A stretch of DNA of 64,000 nt, taken from contig NZ_CP076562.1 of NCBI RefSeq assembly GCF_022174665.1, positions 1,472,501 to 1,536,500 of the forward strand. Direction: 5' to 3'. A program made the translations under genes and the position numbers. The DNA is from Eubacterium sp. MSJ-33 (GTDB taxonomy: Bacteria > Bacillota > Clostridia > Lachnospirales > Lachnospiraceae). This document shows, piece after piece, positions 9,639-18,057 of this stretch (the stretch's first letter is position 1; each line of letters opens with the position of its first letter). The notes beneath the pieces are model-generated. The model had not been told where the DNA came from and did no database searches. It saw nothing but the letters and a program-made list of their open reading frames with translations.

Positions 9639-9659
9639 TAAGCGCGGCAGTCCCTTTTT
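9621..9659. terminator. Terminator after ung-phosphatase operon
   Basis: Inverted repeat AAAAAGGGACTG / CAGTCCCTTTTT with a short loop and flanking A and T runs. It contains the stop codon of the phosphatase and can also serve the convergent cotJ operon. Confidence 0.85.
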
Positions 9660-9687
9660 GTATATCAGATCAATGGTAGAAAGACCA

Positions 9688-10329
9688 TTATTTTTCACAA
9701 TTACATTTCTTCTTATCCACACATGGTGCCGAACGGTCAAACGCCGGATTAAATGCATAGAAATTCTTCTCATCCAGTTTATCCTGCACCAGACGCAGTG
9801 CTTCACCAAACCGCTGGAAATGCACTACTTCACGTGCTCGCAGGAATTTGATAGGCTCGTAAACATCCGGATAATCCTTACATAATCGGAGGATGTTGTC
9901 GTAGGTACTGCGTGCCTTCTGTTCAGCCGCCAGATCCTCATACAAGTCGGTAATCGTATCCCCCTTGCTTTGGAATTCACAGGCATTAAACGGAATACCT
10001 CCCGCTGCCTGCGGCCAGATACCAATCGTGTGATCGATATAATATTTGTCAAAGCCGGAAGCTTTGATTTCTTCCATAGAAAGGTTCTTCGTCAACTGGT
10101 AGATGATGGATGCAACAATCTCCAGATGTCCGAGCTCTTCCGTTCCGATATCCGTCAGAGTTGCCTGACACTCTTTGTATGGCATAGCATATCGCTGGGA
10201 CAGATAACGCATGGATGCGCCCATTTCCCCGTCAGGACCGCCATATTGTGATATGATTGCCTGCGCCAGCTTCGCATTTGTCTCCTTAATATTCACAGGA
10301 CATTGAAGTCTCTTTTCATAAATCCACAT
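9688..10329 (-). CDS. cotJC: Spore coat protein CotJC (manganese catalase family)
   Basis: A 213-residue ferritin-like four-helix protein of the manganese catalase/CotJC family, part of the spore coat. Di-metal ligands appear in DIGTEELGHLEIVASI, DLYEDLAAEQKARSTY and REVVHFQRFGEAL. It starts at an ATG right next to the end of cotJB and ends with a Cys/Lys tail (DKKKCNCEK). Last gene of the cotJABC operon. Confidence 0.95.
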   Translation of the reverse strand: MWIYEKRLQCPVNIKETNAKLAQAIISQYGGPDGEMGASMRYLSQRYAMPYKECQATLTDIGTEELGHLEIVASIIYQLTKNLSMEEIKASGFDKYYIDHTIGIWPQAAGGIPFNACEFQSKGDTITDLYEDLAAEQKARSTYDNILRLCKDYPDVYEPIKFLRAREVVHFQRFGEALRLVQDKLDEKNFYAFNPAFDRSAPCVDKKKCNCEK

Positions 10330-10596
10330 TTAACAACCACACGCTCCTTCCCAAGGCCATGGACCATCAATCCACGCATTCCAATCGTCGCACGTGTCCA
10401 CATCATAGCGATTGAGTGGACCATATTGTTTTACATAATCCGAAACAGCTTCGCACCGAAGCATCTTGAAATGATTATAGGCATCTATTGCTTCCCGGCA
10501 GTCTGGATGCGTATCTAAAAATAAGGCAATATCATCAATCATAAAGGAAACCTGATCGATAAACTGTCGAAGTTCTGCTTTGCACATAGGTTTCAT
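10330..10596 (-). CDS. cotJB: Spore coat protein CotJB
   Basis: An 88-residue CotJB protein, with the family pattern LRQFIDQVSFMIDDIALFLDTH, a central YNHF segment and the C-terminal WPWEGACGC. It directly abuts cotJC and follows cotJA by six bases, so the three genes are one sporulation operon. GGGGG is upstream of its start, inside the end of cotJA. Confidence 0.92.
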   Translation of the reverse strand: MKPMCKAELRQFIDQVSFMIDDIALFLDTHPDCREAIDAYNHFKMLRCEAVSDYVKQYGPLNRYDVDTCDDWNAWIDGPWPWEGACGC

Positions 10597-10602
10597 GATC
10601 CG

Positions 10603-11103
10603 TTACCCCCTTTTCCCGCAGAAAATCAGATTCAGACAAGGAAATGCGGTGCCCTGACACAAAGCTGTTGCCGGATCGTACATTTCCTCCCATTTTTGCA
10701 TTGGAACATAGCCTATGCCAACCGGCATGTGACGCATATGTTCGTTTTTATCTCCGCATCTGCAGTTATTTCTGCGTGGAATGGATGCACACCCACAATC
10801 TGATTTCATCGGCATTTCCTTGCAGCCGCAATCCGGCATGGATGGTTTATTTCCGCAGCCGCAATCCGACATGGATGGTTTATTACCACAACCACAATCC
10901 GGCATGGATGGTTTATTACCACAACCACAATCCGGCATGAATGGTTTATCTCCACAACCGCAATCCGGCATGGAAGATTTCCGGCACGTCGTATCGGCCG
11001 GCATCACACAGCGGCTGGAACCAGAATATGGATAGCTGCCATTTGTGCCGCGCGGATTCATGTTACGACCTCTGCCGCAACCATAGTTTCTATAAGAATC
11101 CAA
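10603..11103 (-). CDS. cotJA: CotJA-type coat protein with cysteine-rich repeats
   Basis: The last 45 residues are the CotJA domain (MPVGIGYVPMQKWEEMYDPA ending in FPCLNLIFCGKRG). In front is an unusual Cys/Gly/Pro/Asp-rich region with about five 11-residue repeats of the type MPDCGCGNKPS. I place the start at TTG ending at 11103 (then DSYRNYGCGRG), eight bases after GAGG. The two ATG codons upstream have no ribosome binding site, and the first one overlaps the -10 box of the sigma-E-like promoter, so it cannot be on the transcript. The product is then 166 residues, longer than the usual CotJA of about 80. The cysteines suggest disulfide cross-linking in the coat. Confidence 0.82.
   Translation of the reverse strand: MDSYRNYGCGRGRNMNPRGTNGSYPYSGSSRCVMPADTTCRKSSMPDCGCGDKPFMPDCGCGNKPSMPDCGCGNKPSMSDCGCGNKPSMPDCGCKEMPMKSDCGCASIPRRNNCRCGDKNEHMRHMPVGIGYVPMQKWEEMYDPATALCQGTAFPCLNLIFCGKRG
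10829..10976 (-). repeat. 33-bp coding tandem repeats in cotJA
   Basis: About four and a half near-identical 33-bp units encode the Cys-Gly-Cys-Gly-Asn-Lys-Pro repeats. The two central units differ by only a few bases, so recent expansion or contraction is likely. Confidence 0.85.
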
Positions 11104-11137
11104 AATGATTACCTCAAACATTCTCTTTGTATACTTC

Positions 11138-11166
11138 ATTGTATGTATTTGTGAGAAAAATGTGAA
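11138..11166 (-). promoter_or_regulatory. Sigma-E-like promoter of cotJABC
   Basis: On the reverse strand CATACAAT (11138-11145) matches the mother-cell sigma-E -10 consensus, with TTCACATT (11159-11166) 13 bp upstream resembling the -35 element. Start of transcription near 11131 fits the TTG start of cotJA. In Bacillus the cotJ operon is sigma-E dependent. Confidence 0.6.
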
Positions 11167-11249
11167 AACAGGAATATATCTTGCAAAGATTGGACAAACA
11201 TACTAAAATAACGCTATTATCTTTTATTTCCATATAATGGGGGAACAAA

Positions 11250-12275
11250 ATGGACGATACACATCAGTCGGATAAAAATCAGAAAATGGTATTAAAAAGC
11301 ATCGCAAAATGGTTGGTTATCTTTGCGCTGATTGCTTTTGTATGCTATAAAAATCAGGATCTGATGCAGGAAGCACTGGAAGAAATCCAGATAACTCCTG
11401 TATGGAAACTGGTTGTGTGTCTGCTGCTCGGAAATCTGTATTTCATCGCGGAAGGCTGTATCATCAGCGAAATGACGAACACCTGCGACCATCGTTTATC
11501 TGTATGGCAGGGAATCACCTGTGCATACCTGTGTACATTTTTCCGGATTGCAACACTTGGAAGCGGAACCGGAGTCGCGCAGCTTTATTATTATAATCTG
11601 CATGGCATCCGTGTGAGTACCGCAACCGGTATGTCTATTGCACAGTACACATTCCAGAAGATCACAATCGGAATCTTTGGCATTGTGTCATTTATCCTTC
11701 TGATCTTGAGCGGGCACAGTGGCATCCGCAAATACGCGTGGTATATGTTTGCCGGTGCAGTTGTGATTTCGTTAATCTGTCTGTTTTTGTTTATATTAAC
11801 GGTTTCCAAGAAATTCTCCGATTTGATCATGAAGCTGGCTCGAAAGCTTGTGAAACAAAAGAGCCGCCTGTATCCGCTGTTGGATAAAGCGCAGGTTTCC
11901 ATCGACTATCTGCAGGAACAAGGGCGTATCGTATGGAAAGATAAGCGATTGTTTCTGACTGTCGTCGGTTTGGATTTCTTCAAATTCGCATGCTGGTATG
12001 CAATTCCGGGAATTTTCTTTGCCGGAAGTTATTCTGTCACAGTTGCAACCTGTCTGGGACTTACTGCCGTCTGCAACATGGTTGGCTGTGTCATGCTGGC
12101 ACCATCCGGTGTCGGTACGCTTGACTTTGTATTCGCGTTGTTCTTCGCCTGTGTCATTCCGGACGGCGATGCCGTAGCAGCCGCACTTGTAATCTACCGG
12201 TTATTCACCTGGATCGTTCCTTTCGTGATCGGACTGGTTCCGGCACTGGCGGTACGGAAGAGGGATGAGAAGTAA
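11250..12275 (+). CDS. Flippase-like (lysylphosphatidylglycerol synthase TM-type) membrane protein
   Basis: A 341-residue polytopic membrane protein with about eight hydrophobic segments, of the UPF0104/LPG synthase transmembrane family. Typical parts are the glutamate-bearing FIAEGCIISEM, the TLGSGTGVAQLYYY stretch and the LAPSGVGTLDFVFA motif. Family members flip or handle lipids; this one lacks the soluble aminoacyl-transferase domain of MprF, so lysyl transfer is not expected. GGGGGAACAAA precedes the start. It stands alone, convergent with the ubiquitin-like surface protein. Confidence 0.8.
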   Translation: MDDTHQSDKNQKMVLKSIAKWLVIFALIAFVCYKNQDLMQEALEEIQITPVWKLVVCLLLGNLYFIAEGCIISEMTNTCDHRLSVWQGITCAYLCTFFRIATLGSGTGVAQLYYYNLHGIRVSTATGMSIAQYTFQKITIGIFGIVSFILLILSGHSGIRKYAWYMFAGAVVISLICLFLFILTVSKKFSDLIMKLARKLVKQKSRLYPLLDKAQVSIDYLQEQGRIVWKDKRLFLTVVGLDFFKFACWYAIPGIFFAGSYSVTVATCLGLTAVCNMVGCVMLAPSGVGTLDFVFALFFACVIPDGDAVAAALVIYRLFTWIVPFVIGLVPALAVRKRDEK

Positions 12276-12282
12276 AATGCTG

Positions 12283-14193
12283 CTATTTCTCATTCTTCTT
12301 CCGCTGGATTACCATATTGACAACGCCTAAACCACTGAGAAGAAGCAAGAACATCATCCCAATCACATCGCAATCACCAGTATCCGGGCTTTTGTTTCCC
12401 GCTGAAGCGTTCGTATCTGTTACATTTCTTTCTGTTATATCCTTTTTCTTTATTATAGTATCTGCTTTCCCAATTTCTTTCGTTGCATCCGCATCACTAT
12501 AATATCTATTACATGCATCGCAATACCAGTATTCAATATTTCCCTCTGCATTGTCCGTAGCCGTTTGCGCTGGAAAATGCTTAAGATTCCTATGTCCCCG
12601 TGTGTCGAATTTCTCACCGCAGATCGTACAGACTGCGGACGATGTACAGTCTGGCTGTACTGCACTTCCTGCATGATCACAGATCTTCCACCTTGCCTTT
12701 AAAGTCACCGATTCTGTCACAGGTATCGTAAAATCATATGGCTCGTCATTCCTGTACCACCCCTCGAAAATATATCCTTTTTTCGTTGGATTTTCCAGTT
12801 GTTTTGCTGGAACATTTGCCAGCACCTGTGCTGGACATTCTGTACCTCCATCCGCGTCAAAGGTCACAATATACGCCCCGGTAATCCCACCTGCGAACGT
12901 TCCACCTGAAATCTGTCCCGGCGTATTTTCCGGTTCTGGAATACACGTTTCATTTATCACCGGCGCATGGAAAACACCGCCTGAAATAATGCCATGGCTT
13001 CTCCCCTTTACATTCGTAACTGTCCCATTGAATGTACCACCGCAGATCGTGCCATCATTATTTACTACATCATTAAACGTTCCATCCGAAATCACATTTC
13101 TATTTCTTACCGGTCCATTGAAAATTCCGCCTGTCACAGATAAATTTCCACCTGAATCTATTTTAACTCCATCGTCAAATATGCCGCCTGAAATCTGATT
13201 GTTCCCATCGCTTCCAACCTGCATGGATCCATTCCACTCATTCGCTTTACAATCAGTAATCGTCACTTCATCACAAATTATCAGGTTCCTTACACTATAC
13301 AGTCCTCCACCTTCAAATCCATACACATCACTTGCGATAGCACGACATCCTTGAATCTTCGCCGTCGCAAACAAAGTCGTATTTCCAAAATTACAAATAC
13401 CTCCCCCTCTTGTATCGTCCCCGTCTGCTCTGGCAAGACACCCAGAAATCGTTCCACCTGACATGGAAAAACTGCCCTCTACATACACACCACCGCCTTC
13501 TCTGGCGCTGCATCCAATGATATTTCCACCCTGCATGGTGAAAGCACCGCCCTCTGCAACATACACGCCGCCTCCGGCTGGGGAATTACCTCCTGTAATA
13601 ACGCCTCCGTAGACAAGCTTATTCCCACCAGCTGCAATCACCCATAAACCTTCATTGTTCTCACTGAATGTATGCTCCGCGGCTGGATTCCCATCCACAA
13701 TCGTCAGATCCCCCCCACTCACTATCCGGATTACATTACCGCTTCCGTTCGCCTTCATAACATAACCATTGAGATCAAGCGTAACCGTTCTTTTGATCAA
13801 TATACATGCCGGTATTTCTATATCCGACATCAGTTTTATTTTCGCCGCAGTCGAATCAACCGCATTGGATAATTCCGAAACATCAGATACCACAATTTCG
13901 TCCGACAATCGCAGTTTACTTTGTTTTTGAATGTTATAGTCTGCAAGAGTACGACCATCTGCGAGTAATCTATCTCCGAAATAAAGATACTTTCCATCTG
14001 TAGAAATTCCGGCATTCCGAATTTTCTGTTTCACATTATCAATACTGTCACCTGACTCAACCTCCAAAGTCAGATCTGCTTCACCAATAATCGTTAAATC
14101 TATATAAATACTCATAGCCCTTGCCCTCTCAACAGGTACAAGCAACAAAGCCATAACACACACAAATACTATTCTAAAAAATGATCTTTTCAT
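12283..14193 (-). CDS. Surface protein with N-terminal ubiquitin-like domain and sortase-type C-terminus
   Basis: A 636-residue secreted protein. After the signal peptide (about 1-26) comes a domain (about 27-95) close to eukaryotic ubiquitin: [18 protein letters not shown], then [19 protein letters not shown]. Residues matching ubiquitin K27, K29, L43, F45, L50, the D52-G53-R54-T55-L56 run and K63 are kept; I44 is Tyr, K48 is Arg, and the chain passes into DEIVVSD with no terminal Gly-Gly. Next is a repetitive Gly-rich beta-helix (about 110-410, units such as [15 protein letters not shown]), an InlB-type B-repeat ([20 protein letters not shown] to [17 protein letters not shown]), a Cys-rich module with CTICGEKF, and SPDTGD plus a membrane segment and KKNEK tail. 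GGAGGG supports the start. Confidence 0.8.
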   Translation of the reverse strand: MKRSFFRIVFVCVMALLLVPVERARAMSIYIDLTIIGEADLTLEVESGDSIDNVKQKIRNAGISTDGKYLYFGDRLLADGRTLADYNIQKQSKLRLSDEIVVSDVSELSNAVDSTAAKIKLMSDIEIPACILIKRTVTLDLNGYVMKANGSGNVIRIVSGGDLTIVDGNPAAEHTFSENNEGLWVIAAGGNKLVYGGVITGGNSPAGGGVYVAEGGAFTMQGGNIIGCSAREGGGVYVEGSFSMSGGTISGCLARADGDDTRGGGICNFGNTTLFATAKIQGCRAIASDVYGFEGGGLYSVRNLIICDEVTITDCKANEWNGSMQVGSDGNNQISGGIFDDGVKIDSGGNLSVTGGIFNGPVRNRNVISDGTFNDVVNNDGTICGGTFNGTVTNVKGRSHGIISGGVFHAPVINETCIPEPENTPGQISGGTFAGGITGAYIVTFDADGGTECPAQVLANVPAKQLENPTKKGYIFEGWYRNDEPYDFTIPVTESVTLKARWKICDHAGSAVQPDCTSSAVCTICGEKFDTRGHRNLKHFPAQTATDNAEGNIEYWYCDACNRYYSDADATKEIGKADTIIKKKDITERNVTDTNASAGNKSPDTGDCDVIGMMFLLLLSGLGVVNMVIQRKKNEK

Positions 14194-14257
14194 ACAATCC
14201 CTCCAATTCTCTGTCCGCATATTCTATGAAGGTGTCGAATTTCCCCTCTATAGTAAA

Positions 14258-14286
14258 AGTATAATTTTTTTCATTGAAAAAGACAA
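14258..14286 (-). promoter_or_regulatory. Promoter of the ubiquitin-like surface gene
   Basis: TTGTCT (14281-14286) and TATACT (14258-14263) on the reverse strand with a 17-bp spacer, 65 bp from the start codon. Confidence 0.5.
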
Positions 14287-14311
14287 GAAACTATTATCGA
14301 CATTTTATTTC

Positions 14312-14342
14312 TAAGGTTGATTTAAGGTTCGTCCCCTATACT
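14312..14342 (+). promoter_or_regulatory. Direct-repeat activator promoter of the beta-helix lipoprotein
   Basis: Two TAAGGTT heptamers (14312-14318 and 14323-14329) are repeated exactly one helical turn (11 bp) apart, followed after 7 bp by TATACT (14337-14342). There is no normal -35 hexamer; the repeats occupy that place, as in promoters activated by OmpR-type response regulators. The same layout occurs at 21431-21461 before the VTC operon. Confidence 0.65.
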
Positions 14343-14388
14343 TCGTATTGTAAACAAAAACAAAACGAATTCGAAAGGACGTGATTTT

Positions 14389-16302
14389 ATGAAGAAAAAA
14401 TCTATTTTACCACTTGTAACAGTAACGATGCTTGCAACTGCCCTGCTTGGTGGATGCGCAAATAAAACAGATACGACAACAACCACTAAGGCAACACCTA
14501 CAGAGGCAGTCAAGGAAGGGAACAGCTATGCAGGACAGACGATCTCCGGTGAGGTAACTGAGATTGATGGTGATACGATCTCCATGACCCCGGAAGGCGA
14601 GGAGGACGACATTTCCTTTACCGTAAATGATGATGATGTAGAGATCACCCGTGAAGGCATAGGGCTGCCACCGGAGATGTCCGGCGATGGCAGTTCCAAC
14701 ACACCTCCGGAGAAACCGGATGGCGATGCTCCTTCTGATAATGGCGGTCAGTCCGGTGACAGAAGTTCCGATAACAATTCTGACAGCAACACACCACCGG
14801 AAATGCCAGACGGCGAGGTCCCTTCCGGAAATGCTCCGGGTGGCGATATGGCAACTTCCACCGACGCATCCCTGACAGATATCCAAGTCGGTGACACGAT
14901 ACAGGTAACCTTTGATGATGACGGAACCGTAACCGCCATTGTGATATCAAACGGAAATGCAGGTGGAGGTGCTCCGGGACAGCCGGGCGGCGGGAACTCC
15001 GGTGGAGTGGAAAGCTACGATGCTGTCTCGGAATATACAACCGACACGGACGTGGACGGCGAGACATTTGAGTCCACAGGCACGGATGAAAACGCTATCC
15101 ATGTGTATGATGGCGCGAATGTAAAATTGAATAATATTACCGTCACAAGATCTTCTGCGGAAAGCAGCGGTGGTGATAACTCCAGCTTCTACGGTGTCGG
15201 TGCAGTAATCCTTACAACCGACGGACAGACAACGATCACGAACAGCACAATTACAACGGACGCCAACGGTGCCGCAGGCGCATTTGCCTACGGTGACGGT
15301 ACGGTCTACATCTCCGATTCCACAATTAAGACTACCGGAAATACAGCTGGCGGTATCCACGCGGCTGGCGGCGGTACACTCTACGCATGGAATCTCGATG
15401 TAGAGACTGACGGCAACTCTTCTGCCGCTATCCGTAGTGACCGAGGCGGCGGAACGATGGTTGTCGATGGCGGAACCTATACCTCAAACGGAACCGGTTC
15501 CCCTGCCGTATACAGCACTGCCGATATCGCAGTAAGCGGCGCAACGCTCGCCGCAAATGGTTCCGAAGCAGTCTGCATCGAGGGATTAAATTCACTTCGT
15601 TTGTTTGATACCGATCTGACCGGAAATATGTCAGATGACAGTCAGAACGACTGCACATGGAATGTGATTTTGTACCAGAGTATGTCCGGTGATTCAGAAG
15701 TTGGTAACAGTACATTTGAGATGGACGGTGGCAGCCTGACAGCGAAAAACGGCGGTATGTTCTATACGACCAATACCGAGTCCACATTTATCTTAAATGA
15801 TGTAGATATCACCTATGCAGATGACAATGTTTTCTTCCTTCGCTGTACCGGCAACAATACCCAGCGTGGCTGGGGTACTTCCGGTTCCAACGGTGCGGAT
15901 TGTAAATTCACCGCCATCGATCAAGACATGGAAGGTGATGTGATCTGGGATTCCATCAGCCAGCTTGATTTCTACATGACCGGTGAAAGCACACTCACAG
16001 GTGCCATTACAGATGATGAGACCTATGCTGGAAATGGCGGGAACGGCTACTGCAATGTCTATATCGAAAAAGGAAGCACATGGACAGTAACCAGCGACAG
16101 CACACTGACAAATCTCTACTGCGCCGGAACGATCACCGATGCAAGCGGCAAGACAGTTACAATTGTCGGAACCGATGGCACAGTCTATGTACAGGGTACA
16201 AGCAGCTACAAAATAACCGTCGACAGCTACAGCACAACGGTTGACACAAGTGACGCCGAATCGACCACAAGCTTTTCGGACTATGAAGTAACACAACCTT
16301 AA
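14389..16302 (+). CDS. Beta-helix lipoprotein, acidic, carbohydrate-binding type
   Basis: A 637-residue lipoprotein: signal sequence with lipobox LLGGC (Cys about residue 22), a short domain of about residues 45-90 (GEVTEIDGDTISMTPEGEED), a Pro/Asp/Gly-rich linker (units like PPEMPDGEVPSG), a second similar beta domain, and then a long right-handed beta-helix (about 215-600) of Thr/Ser/Asn/Gly-rich rungs such as GDGTVYISDSTIKTTGN and GGTLYAWNLDVETDGN. The rungs and neighbours recall the Cthe_2159-like polysaccharide-binding proteins, but I assign function only tentatively. It shares its promoter layout and linker style with the CotH protein at 18-20 kb. GAAAGGACG lies upstream of the ATG. Confidence 0.75.
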   Translation: MKKKSILPLVTVTMLATALLGGCANKTDTTTTTKATPTEAVKEGNSYAGQTISGEVTEIDGDTISMTPEGEEDDISFTVNDDDVEITREGIGLPPEMSGDGSSNTPPEKPDGDAPSDNGGQSGDRSSDNNSDSNTPPEMPDGEVPSGNAPGGDMATSTDASLTDIQVGDTIQVTFDDDGTVTAIVISNGNAGGGAPGQPGGGNSGGVESYDAVSEYTTDTDVDGETFESTGTDENAIHVYDGANVKLNNITVTRSSAESSGGDNSSFYGVGAVILTTDGQTTITNSTITTDANGAAGAFAYGDGTVYISDSTIKTTGNTAGGIHAAGGGTLYAWNLDVETDGNSSAAIRSDRGGGTMVVDGGTYTSNGTGSPAVYSTADIAVSGATLAANGSEAVCIEGLNSLRLFDTDLTGNMSDDSQNDCTWNVILYQSMSGDSEVGNSTFEMDGGSLTAKNGGMFYTTNTESTFILNDVDITYADDNVFFLRCTGNNTQRGWGTSGSNGADCKFTAIDQDMEGDVIWDSISQLDFYMTGESTLTGAITDDETYAGNGGNGYCNVYIEKGSTWTVTSDSTLTNLYCAGTITDASGKTVTIVGTDGTVYVQGTSSYKITVDSYSTTVDTSDAESTTSFSDYEVTQP

Positions 16303-16322
16303 TCAATTAAACTTTTTCACAA

Positions 16323-17189
16323 TTATAAACTCTTTCCTATTTGAATCGCGGTCGGGGTGGTTGCTAGTCCACCCTGACCCGTTTCTTTTATGTTCGGAGA
16401 CATTTCATTTCCGATTCTACGCATCGCGTCAATCACTTCATCCACCGGAATCGCACTCTTAATCCCTGCCAAAGATAGCTGTGCTGCACTTACTGCATTG
16501 ACAGCTCCGGCAACATTCCGTTTCACACAAGGTACTTCGACCAGTCCACAGACCGGATCACACGCAAGTCCAAGCATATTTTTAAGCGCCAGTGCGGCCG
16601 CATTTGCAATCATCTCGTTCGTGCCACCCTGCAGGAAGCATAGCCCTGCCGCTGCCATCGCAGATGCTGAACCAATCTCTGCCTGACAACCGCCGGATGC
16701 ACCGGCAATCGAAGCATTTTCCGCAATGACGGCACCTACCCCTGCGGAAATGAACATCGCCGCCACCATCTGTTCTTCCGTACATGCAAGCTTCTCCTGC
16801 GCCGTCAGGAACACCGCCGGAATCACGCCGCACGAACCTGCGGTCGGTGCCGCAACGATCCTTCGCATGCACGCATTTCCCTCTGCCATCTTGATTGCTT
16901 TCTCCATCACCAGACTTAAAAAATCACCGCAGAGATTCTTCCCCGCTTTGTTATATGCGTGAAGCTTCTCGCCATCGCCACCGACCAGTCCGGACGCTGA
17001 CGTAAGCTTTGCATCGTAGGTTGCATCCGCATGGTGCATCGCCGCATACATGCTCTGCATCTTCGCATAGGAAGCTTCCTGCGTCACGGCACGTTCCTCC
17101 ATATCCGCACGTTCGATCACCTGTGCAAACGTCATCTGTTCTTTCTCGCACAGCCCCAATATATCCTGAATCGAATGATACATTATCAT
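16323..17189 (-). CDS. sdaAA: L-serine dehydratase, alpha subunit
   Basis: Iron-sulfur subunit of the enzyme that converts L-serine to pyruvate and ammonia. The 288-residue protein has the family signature RRIVAAPTAGSCGVIPAV (about 108-125), GASGGCQAEIGSASAM, and LACDPVCGLVEVPCVKRN, whose cysteines match [4Fe-4S] ligands of this family. The first codons overlap the end of the beta subunit gene by four bases (ATGA), so the two are translationally coupled. Confidence 0.95.
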   Translation of the reverse strand: MIMYHSIQDILGLCEKEQMTFAQVIERADMEERAVTQEASYAKMQSMYAAMHHADATYDAKLTSASGLVGGDGEKLHAYNKAGKNLCGDFLSLVMEKAIKMAEGNACMRRIVAAPTAGSCGVIPAVFLTAQEKLACTEEQMVAAMFISAGVGAVIAENASIAGASGGCQAEIGSASAMAAAGLCFLQGGTNEMIANAAALALKNMLGLACDPVCGLVEVPCVKRNVAGAVNAVSAAQLSLAGIKSAIPVDEVIDAMRRIGNEMSPNIKETGQGGLATTPTAIQIGKSL

Positions 17190-17857
17190 TTTGTCTCGCC
17201 TCCTATACTAAGGTATGTCACCTTCTTCACACCCTCGACCTTCTTCAACCAGTCAATTCCCTCCTTCGGAATCTCCTGATCGCATTCCACGACCATAACC
17301 GCCTCTCCGCCACGGCTGGAGCGGTACAACTGCATGTACGCAATGTTTACACCTTTGTGTGAAAGCATCGACGTCACCTCCGCCACGTGTTCCGGCTGAT
17401 CCTGATTGTGTACGACAAGCGTCGGATAATCACCGGAGAAATTCGTCTCAATTCCGTCAATCTCGGCAATGTTAATCCGGGAACCACCCAGCGACTGCCC
17501 GATGATTTCCAGACTTCTGTCATCCTGTCCCTGCAGAAAAAGTTGTGCGGTATTCGGGTGCGCTTCCTTTAACTGCGCCTCTCCAAATTCGATCTTCATA
17601 CCCTGTTCTTCGGCAAGCGTAAGCGCCTGCGGAATCCGCGCATCGTCCGGCTGCATTCCAAGCAACCCCGCCACGAGCGCTTTCCGCGTACCATGTCCTT
17701 TTCCGGTCGTCAGAAAGCTCCCATATAATAAAATACGTGCGCAAACCTGCTGTTCGCCCAACAGCTTCCGACTGATATATCCTATTTTAACAGCACCTGC
17801 GGTATGGGAACTCGACGGTCCGACCATCACAGGTCCTACGACATCAAATATATTCAT
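17186..17857 (-). CDS. sdaAB: L-serine dehydratase, beta subunit
   Basis: A 223-residue partner subunit. It begins with the SDH beta signature FDVVGPVMVGPSSSHTAGAV and ends with an ACT domain (about 145-220, PTLVVHNQDQPEHVAEVTSM), which in such enzymes senses or binds serine. Encoded directly upstream of sdaAA in a two-gene operon. The start has GAAAGAGAG upstream, an acceptable but not strong site. Confidence 0.94.
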   Translation of the reverse strand: MNIFDVVGPVMVGPSSSHTAGAVKIGYISRKLLGEQQVCARILLYGSFLTTGKGHGTRKALVAGLLGMQPDDARIPQALTLAEEQGMKIEFGEAQLKEAHPNTAQLFLQGQDDRSLEIIGQSLGGSRINIAEIDGIETNFSGDYPTLVVHNQDQPEHVAEVTSMLSHKGVNIAYMQLYRSSRGGEAVMVVECDQEIPKEGIDWLKKVEGVKKVTYLSIGGETK

Positions 17858-17925
17858 TGCTTCACTCTCTTTCTTCTGTATTATGAGATTTCTGCCTTCA
17901 AATTATGTCAAACATACAATACAAA

Positions 17926-17985
17926 CTAAAAAAAATCAACCGGAAACGACTGGTCTTTTCATTCACAGTTTTTCCGGTTGATTCA
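17926..17985 (-). terminator. Terminator of the VTC-DUF4956-CotH operon
   Basis: Perfect 13-bp inverted repeat AATCAACCGGAAA (17934-17946) / TTTCCGGTTGATT (17971-17983). Read leftward it is followed by a run of eight T, 75 bp past the cotH stop. Confidence 0.85.
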
Positions 17986-18057
17986 CTTAAATTGTTGCTT
18001 TTATTTACATCCTGAACTTTTCTATTATAAGTTTGATTATTGATGAGACTTCTAAGA

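Noticed and set aside
10829..10976. CRISPR-like regular repeat
   Set aside because: The 33-bp units are contiguous without spacers and encode a protein repeat in frame, so this is a coding tandem repeat.
14407..15360. Long leftward frames over the beta-helix lipoprotein
   Set aside because: They are antisense to a gene with a clear lipoprotein signal, promoter and ribosome binding site, and arise from its Gly/Thr/Asp codon bias.
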